Positions 8,938-19,650 are shown, numbered from the stretch's first letter. The stretch: 64,000 bases of DNA from Diphasiastrum complanatum (GCA_029204225.1 CM055102.1:42187229-42251228), one strand, 5' to 3'. Numbers and translations: made by a program. The notes: generated by a model from the sequence alone, not told the origin.

Positions 8938-9081
8938 TGTTAGAAATCCATAAATCATAATATGGATGGACAGACTAGGATTCGAACCCAGGACCTCCCT
9001 CATACCGGATGGGATGCTCTACCACTGAGCTATCTGCCCTGTTTGATAGTTCTCTCTAGAGTGTGGATTGATATTCCAACA
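8938..9081 (-). repeat. TRIM 5' LTR (minus-strand order)
   Basis: 144 bp. The minus-strand order is 42 bases, a 72-base tRNA-like sequence, then 30 bases holding a 7-bp hairpin (ATCCATA/TATGGAT). No TATA box is seen, so an internal pol III promoter is the only obvious promoter. Confidence 0.88.
8968..9039 (-). tRNA. tRNA-like sequence inside TRIM LTR (isotype unclear)
   Basis: 72 bases that fold as a near-cloverleaf: acceptor GGGCAGA/TCTGTCC pairs 7 of 7 with one G-U, D arm GCTC-AGTGGTA-GAGC pairs fully, and T arm CTGGG-TTCGAAT-CCTAG pairs with one G-U. A box and B box match consensus. The anticodon arm is weak: a 17-base reading gives a CCCAT/GAGGG stem with one mismatch and loop CCGGTAT, which would put GGT (Thr) at the anticodon but C instead of U at position 33. 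I treat it as a tRNA-derived sequence rather than a proven functional tRNA gene. Confidence 0.6.
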
Positions 9082-11290
9082 GATCCTGGAACAAATATAT
9101 GGCACTCTGAGAATCCATCATCATAGTGCATGGTTCTCTTTGTTGTATTCCAATTGCATCCAACATCATCTGCAACCACACTACCTCATTAGCCACCTTC
9201 AATTCTGCCACATATTCGGCTTCACATGAGGATTGAGCTACAAGTGTTTGCTTTTTGCATATCCAACTGACTGCTGCTCTGCACGCTATCGAACATCCTC
9301 CTGTCACGGACTTGCTATCATCTTTGCAGCTTACATCACTATAGTGTTGCACCTTGAATTCTTCTTCTGCTTTGTAGGTCAATCCCATACTTTGGGTGCC
9401 TTTCAAGAATTCTCTTTGCCATTTGCCAATGTGCTATGCCAGGGTTAGAGGAGAATTGACTCAATGCATAGACAGAGAAGGCCAAGTCGGGTCTGGTACA
9501 GATTGTTAAATACATTAGACTACCGATCAAGTTTTGGTATGGTATACCTTCCATTTTCTGTCTCTCCTCTTCTGTCGTTGGACAGTCCTGCTTCGACAAT
9601 TTTGCTCCAGCTATCATTGGTGTGGCTTTTTCTTTGCAGTCCAGCATTCGGTACTGCTTCAGCACGTTTTCGGCGTATTCTGATTGACTCAGATGCATCA
9701 TTCCCCTTATTCGATCTCTTTTGATCTGCAGCCCAAGACATTTTGTCGCTTCTCCTAGATCTGTGATTTCATAATTAGCAGAAATCTGACTCTTGGTATC
9801 CTTGATTAGCATCAAAGGATTTCCTATGATTAGAGAGTCATCTACAAAAATTGTTAGAATCACAAAGCTTCTTCCTACTCATTTTATGTAGACATTACAA
9901 TCTAGTTGAGTGGGAACGAAGTCTAGAGACTTCAGAAGGTTGTCGAGCTTCTTGTAACAAGCTCGTAATACCTGTTTCAGACCATAAATGCATCGATGTA
10001 GCCGAAAGCGTACTTTCGATTGTCGGGGTCTTCGAATCCTTCAGGCTGATTCATGAAGATTTCTTCCTCTAGATCTCCGTGGAGAAAGGCTGTTTTAACA
10101 TCAATCTGATGAGTTTCCAGATTGTGTTGCGTTGCATATGCAAGGAGTAGTCAGATGCTTGCCATCTTGGCCATTGGTGAGTATGTATCAAAGTAATCGA
10201 TGCCATACCTCTGTGTGTAGCCCTTGGCGACAAGTCTGGCTTTGTAGCATCCAACAGTGCCATCTGGCTTCATCTTTCTTTTGTAAACCCATTTGCAATC
10301 GACAGTCTTCTTTCCTTCGGACAGTGGCTCTAATGTCCATGCCTCATTCTACCTCATCGACTCGATTTCTTCTGACATTGCCTGCTTCCAGAATTCTCCC
10401 CCTGGACTTTGGATAGCTTCTTGGTTCCAATGAAGCTGCAATATTCGACATCTGCATCTTCACTCCACTGAAGATTGTCGGGGTATCGGTCTGGAGGTCT
10501 TCTTTTCCTTGTCGACCTTCTTGGTCATGTTTGTCGCTGCTGGTTCGTTTCTTCTTCGACAGGTTGATCTTCAGCCTCTTGCTCTGGAGTTTGTGGCTCG
10601 ACATTCTGGATTCAAGTATCTGACCATGACTGTTTGCACCAACTTTTCGTCGAGCTTGCTTCTTTTTTCTTTGGGAATGTGCATGTATGTTGCACATCCG
10701 AACACAGGTACATATGACAGATTAGGCTTTTTACCTATCCACATTTCATACAATGTCTTGTTTTCCAGAGTTGTTGTTGATCTGTTCTGCAAGTGTACAA
10801 CTGCAGCTATTGCCTCAGCCCAAAATTGACCTGGCAACTGAGCATGTGCCATCATGCATCTCGCTCCTTCGACAAGTGTCATGTTTCTTCGTTCTGCAAC
10901 ACCATTGTGTACTATGGTGGGTATGCAGCAGTGAACTGATGCTCTATTCCTTGTTCTTGGCAGAAGTTTGAGAACTCCTTGCTCTTGTACTCACCACCAT
11001 TGTCAGACCTGATGGTCTGCACTTTCTTGGAGGTGTGTCTCTTTGTGCATGCCACGAACTTCTTGAAAGAGTCGAACACTTCGTATTTCTTCTTTATATA
11101 GTAGATCGTTGCCATCCGGCCGTAATCATCGATAAATGTCAGAAAGTACCTCGATCCTGAGAGGGAGTCGACTTTCATCGGTCCACAAACATCTGAGTGG
11201 AAAAGCTCAAGGACTTCTCAAGCATTTGTATTTCTATTTTCCCTTTGTTTTCGAGTGAGTCGATCAATGTCATGCACGTTGGCAACTTGT

Positions 11291-11809
11291 CGCTCCCCTT
11301 ACAGAAGTTGCTATGTTTTGCTCATTGGCAGACTTTCATGCATAGTTGATAATGCTAACAGTATGCTAACACTGCTCTCGATTTCTTAACAACTTCCTCT
11401 ATTTTCTTTTCGTTCTATCCTTTACTTATCCCATCTGGGGAAATTACAAGATTACTTAGCAACAGTTTACAAGACAGGTTTAGTGCTAATCAATTGGTTA
11501 GCTACCCTCTGATAACGTTGCCTTTGGCGGCTGAGCATGATAGAGTACAATACTCCACGCTCGTCGAGCTGCTAACTACTAGCTCGACTTGTCCGACTTT
11601 TGGTTTCGGCACGAGGTTCATCTTCAGCACTTCGGGTACTTCGTCTTTGGACTCTTCGGGCATTTGGTTGCAGGGGCAAACGTTGAGCACTACGGTGTCG
11701 AGCGCTTCGCTTCGCCTTCAACCTTCGCTTCGCCTTCGGTCTTCGTCTTTGGCCTTTTCGGCTTCGGGGAATGCCAAGGAATGGTTGCAAGAGTTCACCA
11801 TTTCCAACA
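11291..11809 (-). repeat. 5' LTR of copia element A
   Basis: Begins TGTTGGAAATGG on the minus strand at 11809 and shares the GAAGGCGAAG-rich tract with the left LTR. The inner boundary is not sharp. No iMet primer site is visible on its inner side, in line with a deletion that removed the leader, gag and protease. Confidence 0.65.
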
Positions 11810-13690
11810 ATTTGATCCCACTTACATGCCACTGTACCGACAGTCCTTGGCTTCACTTATACACTAGCTAGCTCACATGTTGGCTATGCACATGCGCACT
11901 GCCATCCACCTCCAAGGCAGGAGTCTCCGTAACATCCAGCTTCAAGTAGGGGAGGGACCCAAGGGGTTGGGTCATCCTCTCCCCCTTAAAAGACTTTCAT
12001 TCTAAGGGAGAAAATCTAGGAATCTTTGTCTAAGGTCATGTTCCTTTTTCCAAGAGTTCTCATCATTGAATGTACCTTTCCAACAAACCAAGTACTTAGT
12101 CACCTCCCAATTTCTGAGCACTTGTTGATGTACATCAACAAAGGCCTAAGCTTCCATAGGTACAAAGGCTAACAGATCCTCCAATTGAACCAACTCATCT
12201 TCTTGCATCAAACCATCCTTCCCATTGTGTCGATCCTTTACATGACTAACATGGAAAACTGGGTGGACTTTGGCTCCTTCTGGAAGATCTAGTTCATAAA
12301 AATTTGATTGAGTTCCCTAAACAACGAAAGGGCCCACTGAAACAAGGGGACAACTTAGGACACTTTCCAGTCCTCAACCCCTTGGAGTCTTTTGGAATCC
12401 AAAGGTAGACCCAATTTCCTTCTGCAAAGACTCAAGGTTGCCACTTTTGATTGGTGTAAAAGTGGGCTCTACTTGGGGCCCTTTTCACACTATCTCGAGC
12501 AACAAGCAATTTCTTGAACATCCCACAAAAAATCCACTGCTACTCTCACTTGAAACCCTTGAGACCAATAAAGATAGGAGCATGTGGCTGAAAGCCATAC
12601 ATCAACATGAACGGACTATAACCAATCATTGAATGCTTTGCAATATTATATACAAATTCAACCACTAGGAGATACCTTTCCCAATCTAACTATCTTCTAG
12701 AAATATATGCGTGAAGCATATCTTCCATCAACTGCTTCATTTGCTCAATCTGACCATCCAATTTTGGATGATCTGATGAACCTAGAATGAAGGTGGTCTC
12801 CAATTTCTCAAAGATTGGATGCCATAATTTGCCAATGAACTAATGTTGATCACAAACAAAGTCATTACACAAGCCATACGAACTAAAAAACTTCTCGACG
12901 AGAAGTTGAGCAAGTTCAAAAGCTTTGACATTTGTCTTTGCTGGAATGAACCATCATCAAGTGTTATTTGTGTGGCCTGGTTTTCTCGCGCACAAAGTAT
13001 CATGAAACTTTTGCAAAGATCTAGGCCTTGATTTTTTCATTACACTTCTCCATTTTGAAAATGTATATTCTTAATGAAATATTGTTTAAGTATGTTATCT
13101 TGAAAAAAAATCTTGGAAGTATATCACTAGATCTAGATTCACTTGCCAAGACATCTAGCCAATCATAATGGATCTTAGAAAAACTTGATTGATTAACCTC
13201 TCCAATCCAACTTAAGGGATCCATGACACAACTTGGCAAACCTTTCTAGTAGTTAACGTCATACTTGAGCTCTCAGACCAACTTTGAGTTGGCCTTACAA
13301 CCCCGAAGGTCAACCACATCACAGATATACTTTAGTGCTTGGTGATTAGTCACAATGGTAAACCTAGATCCATACAAATAAAGTCTCCAAAGTTTAAGAG
13401 CATATATTAAAGCAAAAAGCTCCTTACCATAGGTGGAATAATGCCTCTAAGTAGGATCTAACTTCTTGCTCCCATTCGATCAATGTATCATCTTGACTGC
13501 CCCTACAATATACTCGCTAGCATCCAACTCAACCACAAATGGCTTTTTAGGATTGACTATGCATAGTATTGGTGTTGTAGACATACAGTTCTTCATAGTT
13601 TTATAAAACTTTGATTGAACTATAGTCTTTCTTGTAATAGTTCTTTGTGTCCAAAGTGCTATAACTCGTAACAATAGTGACATGATCTCA
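11810..13690 (-). pseudogene. Ty3/gypsy chromovirus remnant (RT end, RNase H, integrase C-terminus, chromodomain)
   Basis: Minus strand. At 13683-13480 there is an RT/RNase H junction with PFVVELDASEYIVGAV. From 13480 to 13260 RNase H continues in broken frames (FALIYALKLW, TNHQALKYI). Between 12400 and 12000 the integrase C-terminal GPFxV / KVHPVFHVSHVK motif is followed by a chromodomain-like NWEVTKYLVCWKG then ENSW, ending in a stop near 12001. A polypurine run and TGACCC at about 11990-11971 look like the start of its 3' LTR, which copia A's LTR cuts off at 11810. A chromodomain places it among chromoviruses, which use it for targeting. Many stops and frameshifts. Confidence 0.75.
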
Positions 13691-14199
13691 CAGGGGATTC
13701 CTCCCCCTCGACATGGTCTCGACTTCTCTAAACCCTAAATAATAAATCTATGTTTAACTTCTAAGTAACACTAATCTCACACTAATTAGCAATCACATAC
13801 TGATCTAGGTTCTAAGTTCTAACACTAATCTAAGTTCTAACACACTAATTAGCAATAATTAAATTTCACTAACCACTTAGGACTAATCTTTCTAAGATTG
13901 ATCTTAAAACTAAGTTCTACATTAACTTCGAACTTCTCTCTCTCACACTCCATCTTTCTAGAATCTAGACTCTAGACTATCCCAAACACTCTCTTTCCCT
14001 CAACTAAGATCAAATTTCAAGCACCATGACATTTCTAAGCTACAAACTATGAATTCTCTCATTCTCTACCATCATGAAAAAACAGCACTATTACCCACTC
14101 TCTCTCTACCTCTCTCCGCCTCACAAACTCTCCAAGAAAGTGAAGAACAAACAACACAAGGAGGTTCATGGGTAGACGTCCTTGAACGCCCATGTCAAT
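13691..14199. other. Non-coding AT-rich stretch
   Basis: No supportable ORF. It contains repeated short phrases of the type CTAAGTTCTAACACTAATC (about 13740-13930), probably old LTR or leader sequence. Confidence 0.5.
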
Positions 14200-14640
14200 C
14201 TAGTGCTCCAGTATCGTTCATCTCCGCTACATTCACTGGGAGCCGGTTGCGAGAGAAAAAGGCCCCCAATGTTTGTGTAAGCGGTATTCTTGACTCCCAG
14301 GATGCTCTTGGAGAAGCCAAAAAAAAATTTGGACGAAAGCCTCCAGCACCATAGCAAAGGGTTGGACACAGCTTGGCGCACAAAAAGGATGTTGATACTC
14401 TCGTCTTACGCTTCAATTCACTGGAGTCTAGGCGAGGTGTGTTACGACACCGATCTATACTCAAGGACACTATAATCTTTTTGAATGAAGATCTTACTTA
14501 TATACAAGTTGTGGTACACAAAAAAGCCCTTTAGGAAGTAAAGGAGACAGGTAGATGCATGATCTACAAAGATGGTAACATTCATTTTGTTAAGATCAAG
14601 CAAAAGGCTAATATTGAGAGGGAGTTAGATCAGAGTTAGG
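14200..14640 (+). pseudogene. LINE ORF1 remnant (third LINE copy)
   Basis: Plus-strand frames resemble the C-terminal half of LINE-1/LINE-2 ORF1: REKKAPNVCVSGI (compare ALNIKVRGI), GLDTAWRTKR, NEDLTYIQ and KETGRCMIYKDG. Several frameshifts and at least one stop. It ends where ORF2 should begin, so only ORF1 is left. CT-rich sequence lies upstream near 14098. Confidence 0.65.
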
Positions 14641-15252
14641 GAAATGAAGAGTTGTCAAGTTGGATGTGTAAATGGTCTCAATACCATATAATCCTAGCCT
14701 ATAACTCTCTCTCCTCTTAGTGGTTATTTCTTTGTTTAAGTAGTTTGGATGGTACAGTAAGTTTGTTTTGACGACAATGATCAATCTAGTTTCCAACACA
14801 CTTGGATGTAGTCTTATATGCTCTTGGCATGAAAAAGACATTAATGCATCTCTTAGCTGGGCCACATGACGGAGGCTGTCACCGGTTTTAACTTTGGTGG
14901 CAGCCTCCAAAAATGTGGGGGCAGCCCACATGTCGGAGGTAGCATTTGCCACCTCCAACCTATGTGTCATCCAGCTAGCAAGAGGCTCTCCTGCCTCAAG
15001 AGGTTGACTTTTTCCACCTCCGGAGACAGCCAACCTAAGGAGGGAGGTAGGAGGAGGAGGGAGAATATTCCCTCTTGCTTGCCTTCTTTCTTTCTCTCTC
15101 TCTCTCTCTCTCAAGCGCAAAGGCCTTAAATCGGGGCGAGGGCCAGAGGACGTGAGCCCAAGGGCCCAAAGGCCTTAAATCGGGAAGGCCTCGCGCTGCC
15201 CAAGGGCCCAAGGCCTTAAATGGGGAAAGGCCCGAGCGCGAGGCCTTCCCCG
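14641..15252. other. Non-coding GC-variable stretch with CT run and short repeats
   Basis: No supported gene. It holds a CT microsatellite at about 15088-15113, then three copies of AAAGGCCTTAAAT with GGG following (near 15117, 15169, 15207) in a GC-rich patch unlike its surroundings. Confidence 0.5.
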
Positions 15253-16236
15253 GCGTAAAGCACTCCTAAAAAATTCCCATAAGTTACGAAGTTTTTCGAG
15301 AGTTACCTGCGCCGTTTTTTACCGCGTGCCTTTTCGCAAAGGTTCGTTCATCGTGCTGGCTATGGAAGGAGGACGTATACAACGTTTGCTCGGATTGCGA
15401 TCGTGTGACATCTCTGATCAGCTCTTTTGCAGAGCAATGTGACACACCATTCACGTCCTTTGAAGAACGAGTTCTGTCAACAGAAAGCAACCCAGTTCCA
15501 CCATCCTTCTCAACCGAGCGAAAAGCCTCCCCCCAACCTTTTCCAGCAAAAACAACCGCACCCGTCCTCTTATAAATTCTTCAAGGATCCAGAGCAGCAG
15601 CAAAAGAGAGAAGAATGGCTGTGTCCAGCCATATAAACCATGGCTGGTGCCTGGAGGCAGTGGGCGATAAGCTAATCAGACCATGATGCAAAGGTGGGCA
15701 TGAAGATCTAGACCCATCCAACAAAGAAGCTTCAACACAGGCCGCCATCTCTCAGGCTCTAAATCCACACTTAAACCTGCTTCAATCTCACTCAAAACAC
15801 ACAAACACATAGAGACACACAAAAACACAGATCAAAGCACAATTTTCTGCTCTTTTTGCCTAGCAAGAAGCTATCAATCTGCTCTCGATCCTTCAACTAT
15901 CTCCTTCACTCGATCTTGCTGCGTTTTCTTTTATGCAGGGGTGAGTGTGTGTACAGAAGCAGCAGGAGTCGAGAAGAGGAGTCTAGAGGAGGGAGGAACA
16001 GAAACCTGCGTTCGAGATACATTCTGCTACTAGCTGAATTTTTTTCTACATGTGTTAGAACTCTTTTACAATTGGTTAAAAACATGTCATTTTACCTGTG
16101 GTAAAACTATTTTTTAAGGGCATTACACAGTATAAGTATAAGGTTGTTGTAATGTTTCAAGTTGTTACAGCTGTCAAATTCTTGCTATTAATGTTATTGC
16201 TAAATACACATGAAATTTTTTAGGAGTGCTTTACGC
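15253..16236. mobile_element. 984-bp unit bounded by a perfect 23-bp terminal inverted repeat
   Basis: The left end 15253-15275 begins GCGTAAAGCACTCCT, and the right end 16214-16236 is its exact complement. That suggests a non-autonomous DNA transposon. No target-site duplication is visible next to the repeats, which weakens the call. The interior has no transposase. It does carry gene-promoter-like sequence: a TATA box near 15570 followed by an ATG at 15615 and a 23-codon ORF, so it may have captured a host promoter and first exon. Confidence 0.55.
15567..15686 (+). other. Promoter-like segment with short ORF inside the TIR unit
   Basis: TATAAATT at 15571-15578 lies about 45 bases before ATG 15615, which opens a 23-codon ORF ending at TGA 15686. 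I do not recognise the peptide. GC content and CA/CT-rich leader resemble a plant gene 5' end rather than the neighbouring repeats. Confidence 0.3.
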
Positions 16237-16520
16237 TAACCTGAATCGCGCACTGGATCGAAGAAGTTGGGATTCTCTGGAACAGCGATGAAGACCGAGA
16301 TAGCAGTGCCGACTGTTTTCGTGAAAGTCGTCTTAAAATTAAGAGGAGCAATATGATTTGCAACATGCCCAGACACACCGCTCCCAAGACGAATGAAATC
16401 ATGCAAAAACCCATATTGAGCCAGGCACTCATTCTCAAAACAGAACCAAACAAACTAGATTGATGAGTATCTGAAACAGAATCCATGCACCATACATAGC
16501 AAAGAATTCTCATACAGAGT
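16237..16520 (-). other. Possible exon fragment of unknown gene
   Basis: A minus-strand frame here reads GFLHDFIRLGSGVSGHV and then TKTVGTAISVFIAVPENP, with amino-acid texture more like protein than the shadow ORF in the neighbouring frame. No start, splice or family recognised. Confidence 0.25.
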
Positions 16521-17390
16521 CAGACAAAAAAGAAAAGCATGCTTCTTTTGCATAATTCAGAGAATTTGAGCAACAGAAAGCAAGCCAAGCCAAGGCAAGC
16601 CAAGGCAGCTCAAGCGTAAAACGTTAACAACAATCTTTAAGCTGTAACAAAGCTCTTGAATTCCGTGGCCATCTTTTGCTCATCTCGTCTTTTATGTGTG
16701 CTGCTTCTTTTTTGGACTAGAGAGTCGGCGATGCCACTTAATTACATTATTAAGTTTGAACCAACTCACTTGGATCTACCACGTGTTTAGATTGTTATTA
16801 AGTGTTTTGGGTGGCAAAATCTAAGTGGGGTTTGAAGTATATCCAACGATTGAAAGGCCGAATTGAATTTGCTGACTCGCCGTTCGGTTGGCTTGTTGAA
16901 TCACACTTTATTACGTGGGCTATAACAAACTTTCCACGTGTGAAATCTTTAGATATTAATAATGATATAAATACAATGTGAGCTATAGTATAAGAAAAAT
17001 ATACTCGTGCATTTATTCATAGAAAAAACTAGTAAGTACATTGATGAAATAGATATATACACCTCGAAGGGAAGCTCAAACACGATCAAAGTTTGTAATA
17101 AAGTTAAGATTAATCCAGATCCTTGCATTAAAAATAAAAGTGCATAAACTATGATGATGTCAGTGAGAGTCTGCCAACTGACTGCAGCAGATTAGAAAAG
17201 TGAAGAGGTGATGAGTCGGCTAATGAAGGGAAACGTCTTTTGTGAGGCTTTACACCTCCTTGGGAATAAAGCCTTCTTAAAAATAATCATATCCCTGCTT
17301 TTATTAAAAATGACGGGAAAACTCATGATCAAACAAGAAAATAAGGTATTTAAAATAATACCGTCTCTTTCCTACTAATCGACTAATCGA
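16521..17390. other. Non-coding stretch
   Basis: No supportable ORF or repeat family. Short AGCCAAGCCAAGGC repetition near 16580. Confidence 0.4.
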
Positions 17391-17730
17391 TTTTTTATCT
17401 TCATCCAACTGTTTATCCAGCTCTGTGGTTTGTGTCTTTATATAGTCTGCAGAATTACAAGTGTTTTTACACAGTCTGCAGAAATACATGGAGTTTGACA
17501 ACAGTGTCACATTTTCTCTCTTTACAAACTCAACACTGTCGCATGTCAGAAATCTCGTGTAAAAATACAATGTCGGCTTTTCCGCATTTTTTGCCTGTCA
17601 GGAAGTACATGTAAAAAATGTAGTGTCACCTTTTTCAAATTTTTTGCTGGTCAGAATGCAGTGTCATCTTTTTTGCATTTTTCACCTATCAGAAATTATG
17701 TACAAAAATGCAGAGTCGTCTTTTTCGCCT
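17391..17730. repeat. Degenerate short tandem repeat shared with 54.43-54.62 kb
   Basis: Loose units of about 40-55 bases centred on GTGTAAAAATACAGTGTC-like cores (near 17556, 17608, 17659, 17699), each followed by a CTTTTT-rich segment. The same cores recur at 54469, 54523 and 54559, where they fall inside the presumed LTR of a copia element. This region may be a piece of that LTR. Confidence 0.5.
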
Positions 17731-18530
17731 AGCCATTGTTTTTTAGGACTTTTTTCATTGCAAACAACTGTAAGTTCTACAATCTATATCAACATGGGAC
17801 TCCATATTAGTTTACATAGCATAATTAGCACGACTTACTCACAACAATTAAGCTACTTTAACTTTGTATAATTGGTAGTTGATTTCTAGGGCAAATACAT
17901 CCAAAAATGATTTGTTTATGGCCTACAATTTTAGGGTTTGCTAATTTTTTTTTTCGTTTGGAATCATTTTCATATGAATCGTTATTCTATTAACTCATTC
18001 TTATGCATTGTGGTACCAATACCAGACGAGTATGTTGCTTATTATTCTAAGAAGACTATTATAACTACTCAGGATAAATCCTTGACATATATAAACTAAG
18101 TATTGTATTGAACATACTCTTCAACACACATTAGGAGAAATATGGGCTCAAAATGGGCCCTTTAAGAAATTTCACTTTAGAGAGAGGTTACGTAGAGAGA
18201 GAATGCAAACCGGTAACTTCTGGTCGTCGTTTTCCGAGCTTCCGACCTTGCCTGACGTTTAACTAGTATGGTTAACTTCAGACAATAGTTAGTTTAGCAT
18301 GAGATGTAATAACTTCTCTTCATGCTCATTCCAAAATTCGGGACTAGAGCTTTAAGACTGAAAATCTTGGTGTGAAAAACTAAAGCGAGAGAGGCAAAAC
18401 TTTTGAAATCATTGTATGCTAAAAGTGAAATATGAGGCGGGGACGATTTTTTTCAATGCGACATAAACATTACAAAAGTAAGGAATGCTAGATCTATTCA
18501 TATTGATTTACTATAGGTAGATTCATTTAC
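17731..18530. other. Non-coding stretch
   Basis: AT-rich, no supportable gene. A CTATAG acceptor-like end at about 18516 precedes the next reading frame. Confidence 0.4.
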
Positions 18531-19334
18531 ATGATTGTAGCTTTAACAATGGCAATGTTCCATTTGCATGTTGCTCTTCCGATGGAATGCACTCCAATTA
18601 TTAAGAAAAATGCGAAAGTTATAGAGAATGCTGCAGCAATAATTAGAGAATTGAGAGTGCATAATCATATGAATATAGATTTGTGGGTGGATGGATCAAT
18701 TTATCCTAATGATCCAGCTACCAATTTGTGTCCAGATTTTAAGTCCGTAACTCATCTTCTCAGATATGTATGTGAAGGAAATAGCGGATTACTTGGATAT
18801 TGTCAAAGGTTGCGTGATATTGGAATGCATAGCATATCTTGTCTGAATCAACAATTACAGTTTGCTAATCAACAATTGCAACGTGCAAATCAATAATTGC
18901 TTCATTATGTGCAACACACTAGTGCTGAAAACAATGCACTCAAGAATGCTATGTCAGAGTTGAATGCTACTGTCACTACTCTTCGAGGATCACACCAAGA
19001 AATGTTAGAATCCATGGAAAAGTTGTGATCCGAGAGTTTAAAATCTGCTGTTGATCTAAAAGTTATCAATAAGGCAATGATGAAGAGGAAGGTGAAGAAA
19101 ATTAATCTTTCGCGTCCATATCGGGTAAGATTAGCTAGAAATTTTTATAATGACGGAATGTTCAAAGTAGTTGGCCAACCACTTCATATATTAACTGAAT
19201 TATACAAATCAGAATATGGTGAGCTCAATTACAAAAATTGCAATGATATTTTTCTTGATATTGAAAATGTTCAAAAATACATTATTCGATTCTACAATAT
19301 CACTCTCCCGATATCATTTTCAAGTGCGCTTTGA
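18531..19334 (+). pseudogene. Decayed gene with coiled coil, function unknown
   Basis: One frame runs 268 codons with only two interruptions, TAA 18894-18896 and TGA 19027-19029, each explainable by C-to-T from CAA and CGA. The middle (about residues 100-170) has repeated NQQLQFANQQLQ then ENNALKNAMSELNAT and forms a plausible coiled coil. The last third is rich in basic and aromatic residues (SRPYRVRLARNFYND, YGELNYKNCNDIF). I do not recognise the family. It sits 80 bases upstream of a histone H3-like ORF on the same strand. The frame may begin at a splice acceptor rather than at the ATG. Confidence 0.5.
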
Positions 19335-19419
19335 GTATATATATTTTTTGCTCTTATCTACTACGCCCGAAAGCAATATTCGATTTTTTGAGCTTTTTTA
19401 TATTTTCCTGTTAATAATG

Positions 19420-19650
19420 ATGGCCCGAGTCAAGTCCACAGCCCGCCAATGTACCATTGTCCAACCCTCTTTTGCCCATGTTCCCCCTGGTACTAGCCGT
19501 TACCGTGGGCGAAAGCAGGTCTGGTTGAGTGAGATTAGAAGTCTACAGAGATCTATTGAACTGATGATTTCTAAATCTTCTTTCAGCCGATCTGTTAGGA
19601 ATGTCACATTGTCATTTCATTGGGGTTACGTGTCACATAGAATCAATTAA
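19420..19650 (+). pseudogene. Truncated histone H3-like ORF
   Basis: 76 codons. MARVKSTARQ parallels the H3 tail MARTKQTARK. After a divergent linker come WLSEIRSLQRSIELMISK, aligned with the H3 alphaN region (ALREIRKYQKSTELLIRK), and FSRSVRNVT, aligned with the start of alpha1 (FQRLVREIA). It stops there, lacking alpha2, alpha3 and the HAKR loop. Two ATGs are adjacent (19417, 19420), and the second gives the H3-like N-terminus. The lineage is that of the H3-like ORF at 34181-35233 (RSIRDVT there), not of normal nucleosomal H3. Poly(A)-like runs follow near 19727-19760. Confidence 0.6.

Larger units (their letters stand above)
8683..9081 (-). mobile_element. TRIM (miniature LTR retrotransposon) with a tRNA-like sequence in each LTR
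   Basis: 399 bp: two 144-bp LTRs (8683-8826 and 8938-9081), each with TG...CA ends, around a 111-bp interior. Read on the minus strand, the interior begins directly with TGGTATCAAAG, a near match to the iMet primer site, and ends in the polypurine run TTGAGGGGGGG just before the second LTR. Flanks show a 5-bp target duplication, GATCT (8678-8682) and GATCC (9082-9086), with one mismatch. It interrupts the RNase H region of copia element A: the uninterrupted sequence is seen at 22180-22215. It has no coding capacity, so it must use enzymes of other elements. Known precedent: Cassandra TRIMs carry 5S rRNA in their LTRs. Here the passenger is tRNA-like. Confidence 0.88.
8469..11290 (-). pseudogene. 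Copia element A pol (integrase, RT, RNase H), broken
   Basis: Minus-strand Ty1/copia pol. Integrase core pieces run about 11240-10570 (LFHSDVCGP, FLTFIDDYGR, RSDNGGEYKS, then WAEAIAAVVHLQNR). RT runs about 10350-9400 (FVDDSLIIG corresponds to the YVDD site; TRPDLAFSVYALSQF). RNase H runs about 9400-8500 (QSSCEAEYVA, MMMDSQSAIYL), split by the TRIM at 8683-9081. A small deletion near 9430 shifts frame between RT and RNase H, and several other frame breaks exist. Gag, protease and the N-terminus of integrase are absent: the integrase start lies almost against the right LTR. Confidence 0.85.

Noticed and set aside
8968-9039. A functional host tRNA gene
   Set aside because: It lies inside an LTR repeated at 8713-8784, the anticodon arm is weak and position 33 is not U. 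A tRNA-derived part of the TRIM explains it better.
16220-16513. 97-codon minus-strand ORF with hydrophobic stretch
   Set aside because: Another frame of the same strand looks more protein-like. No start or homology is supported, so it is kept only as a low-confidence exon fragment.
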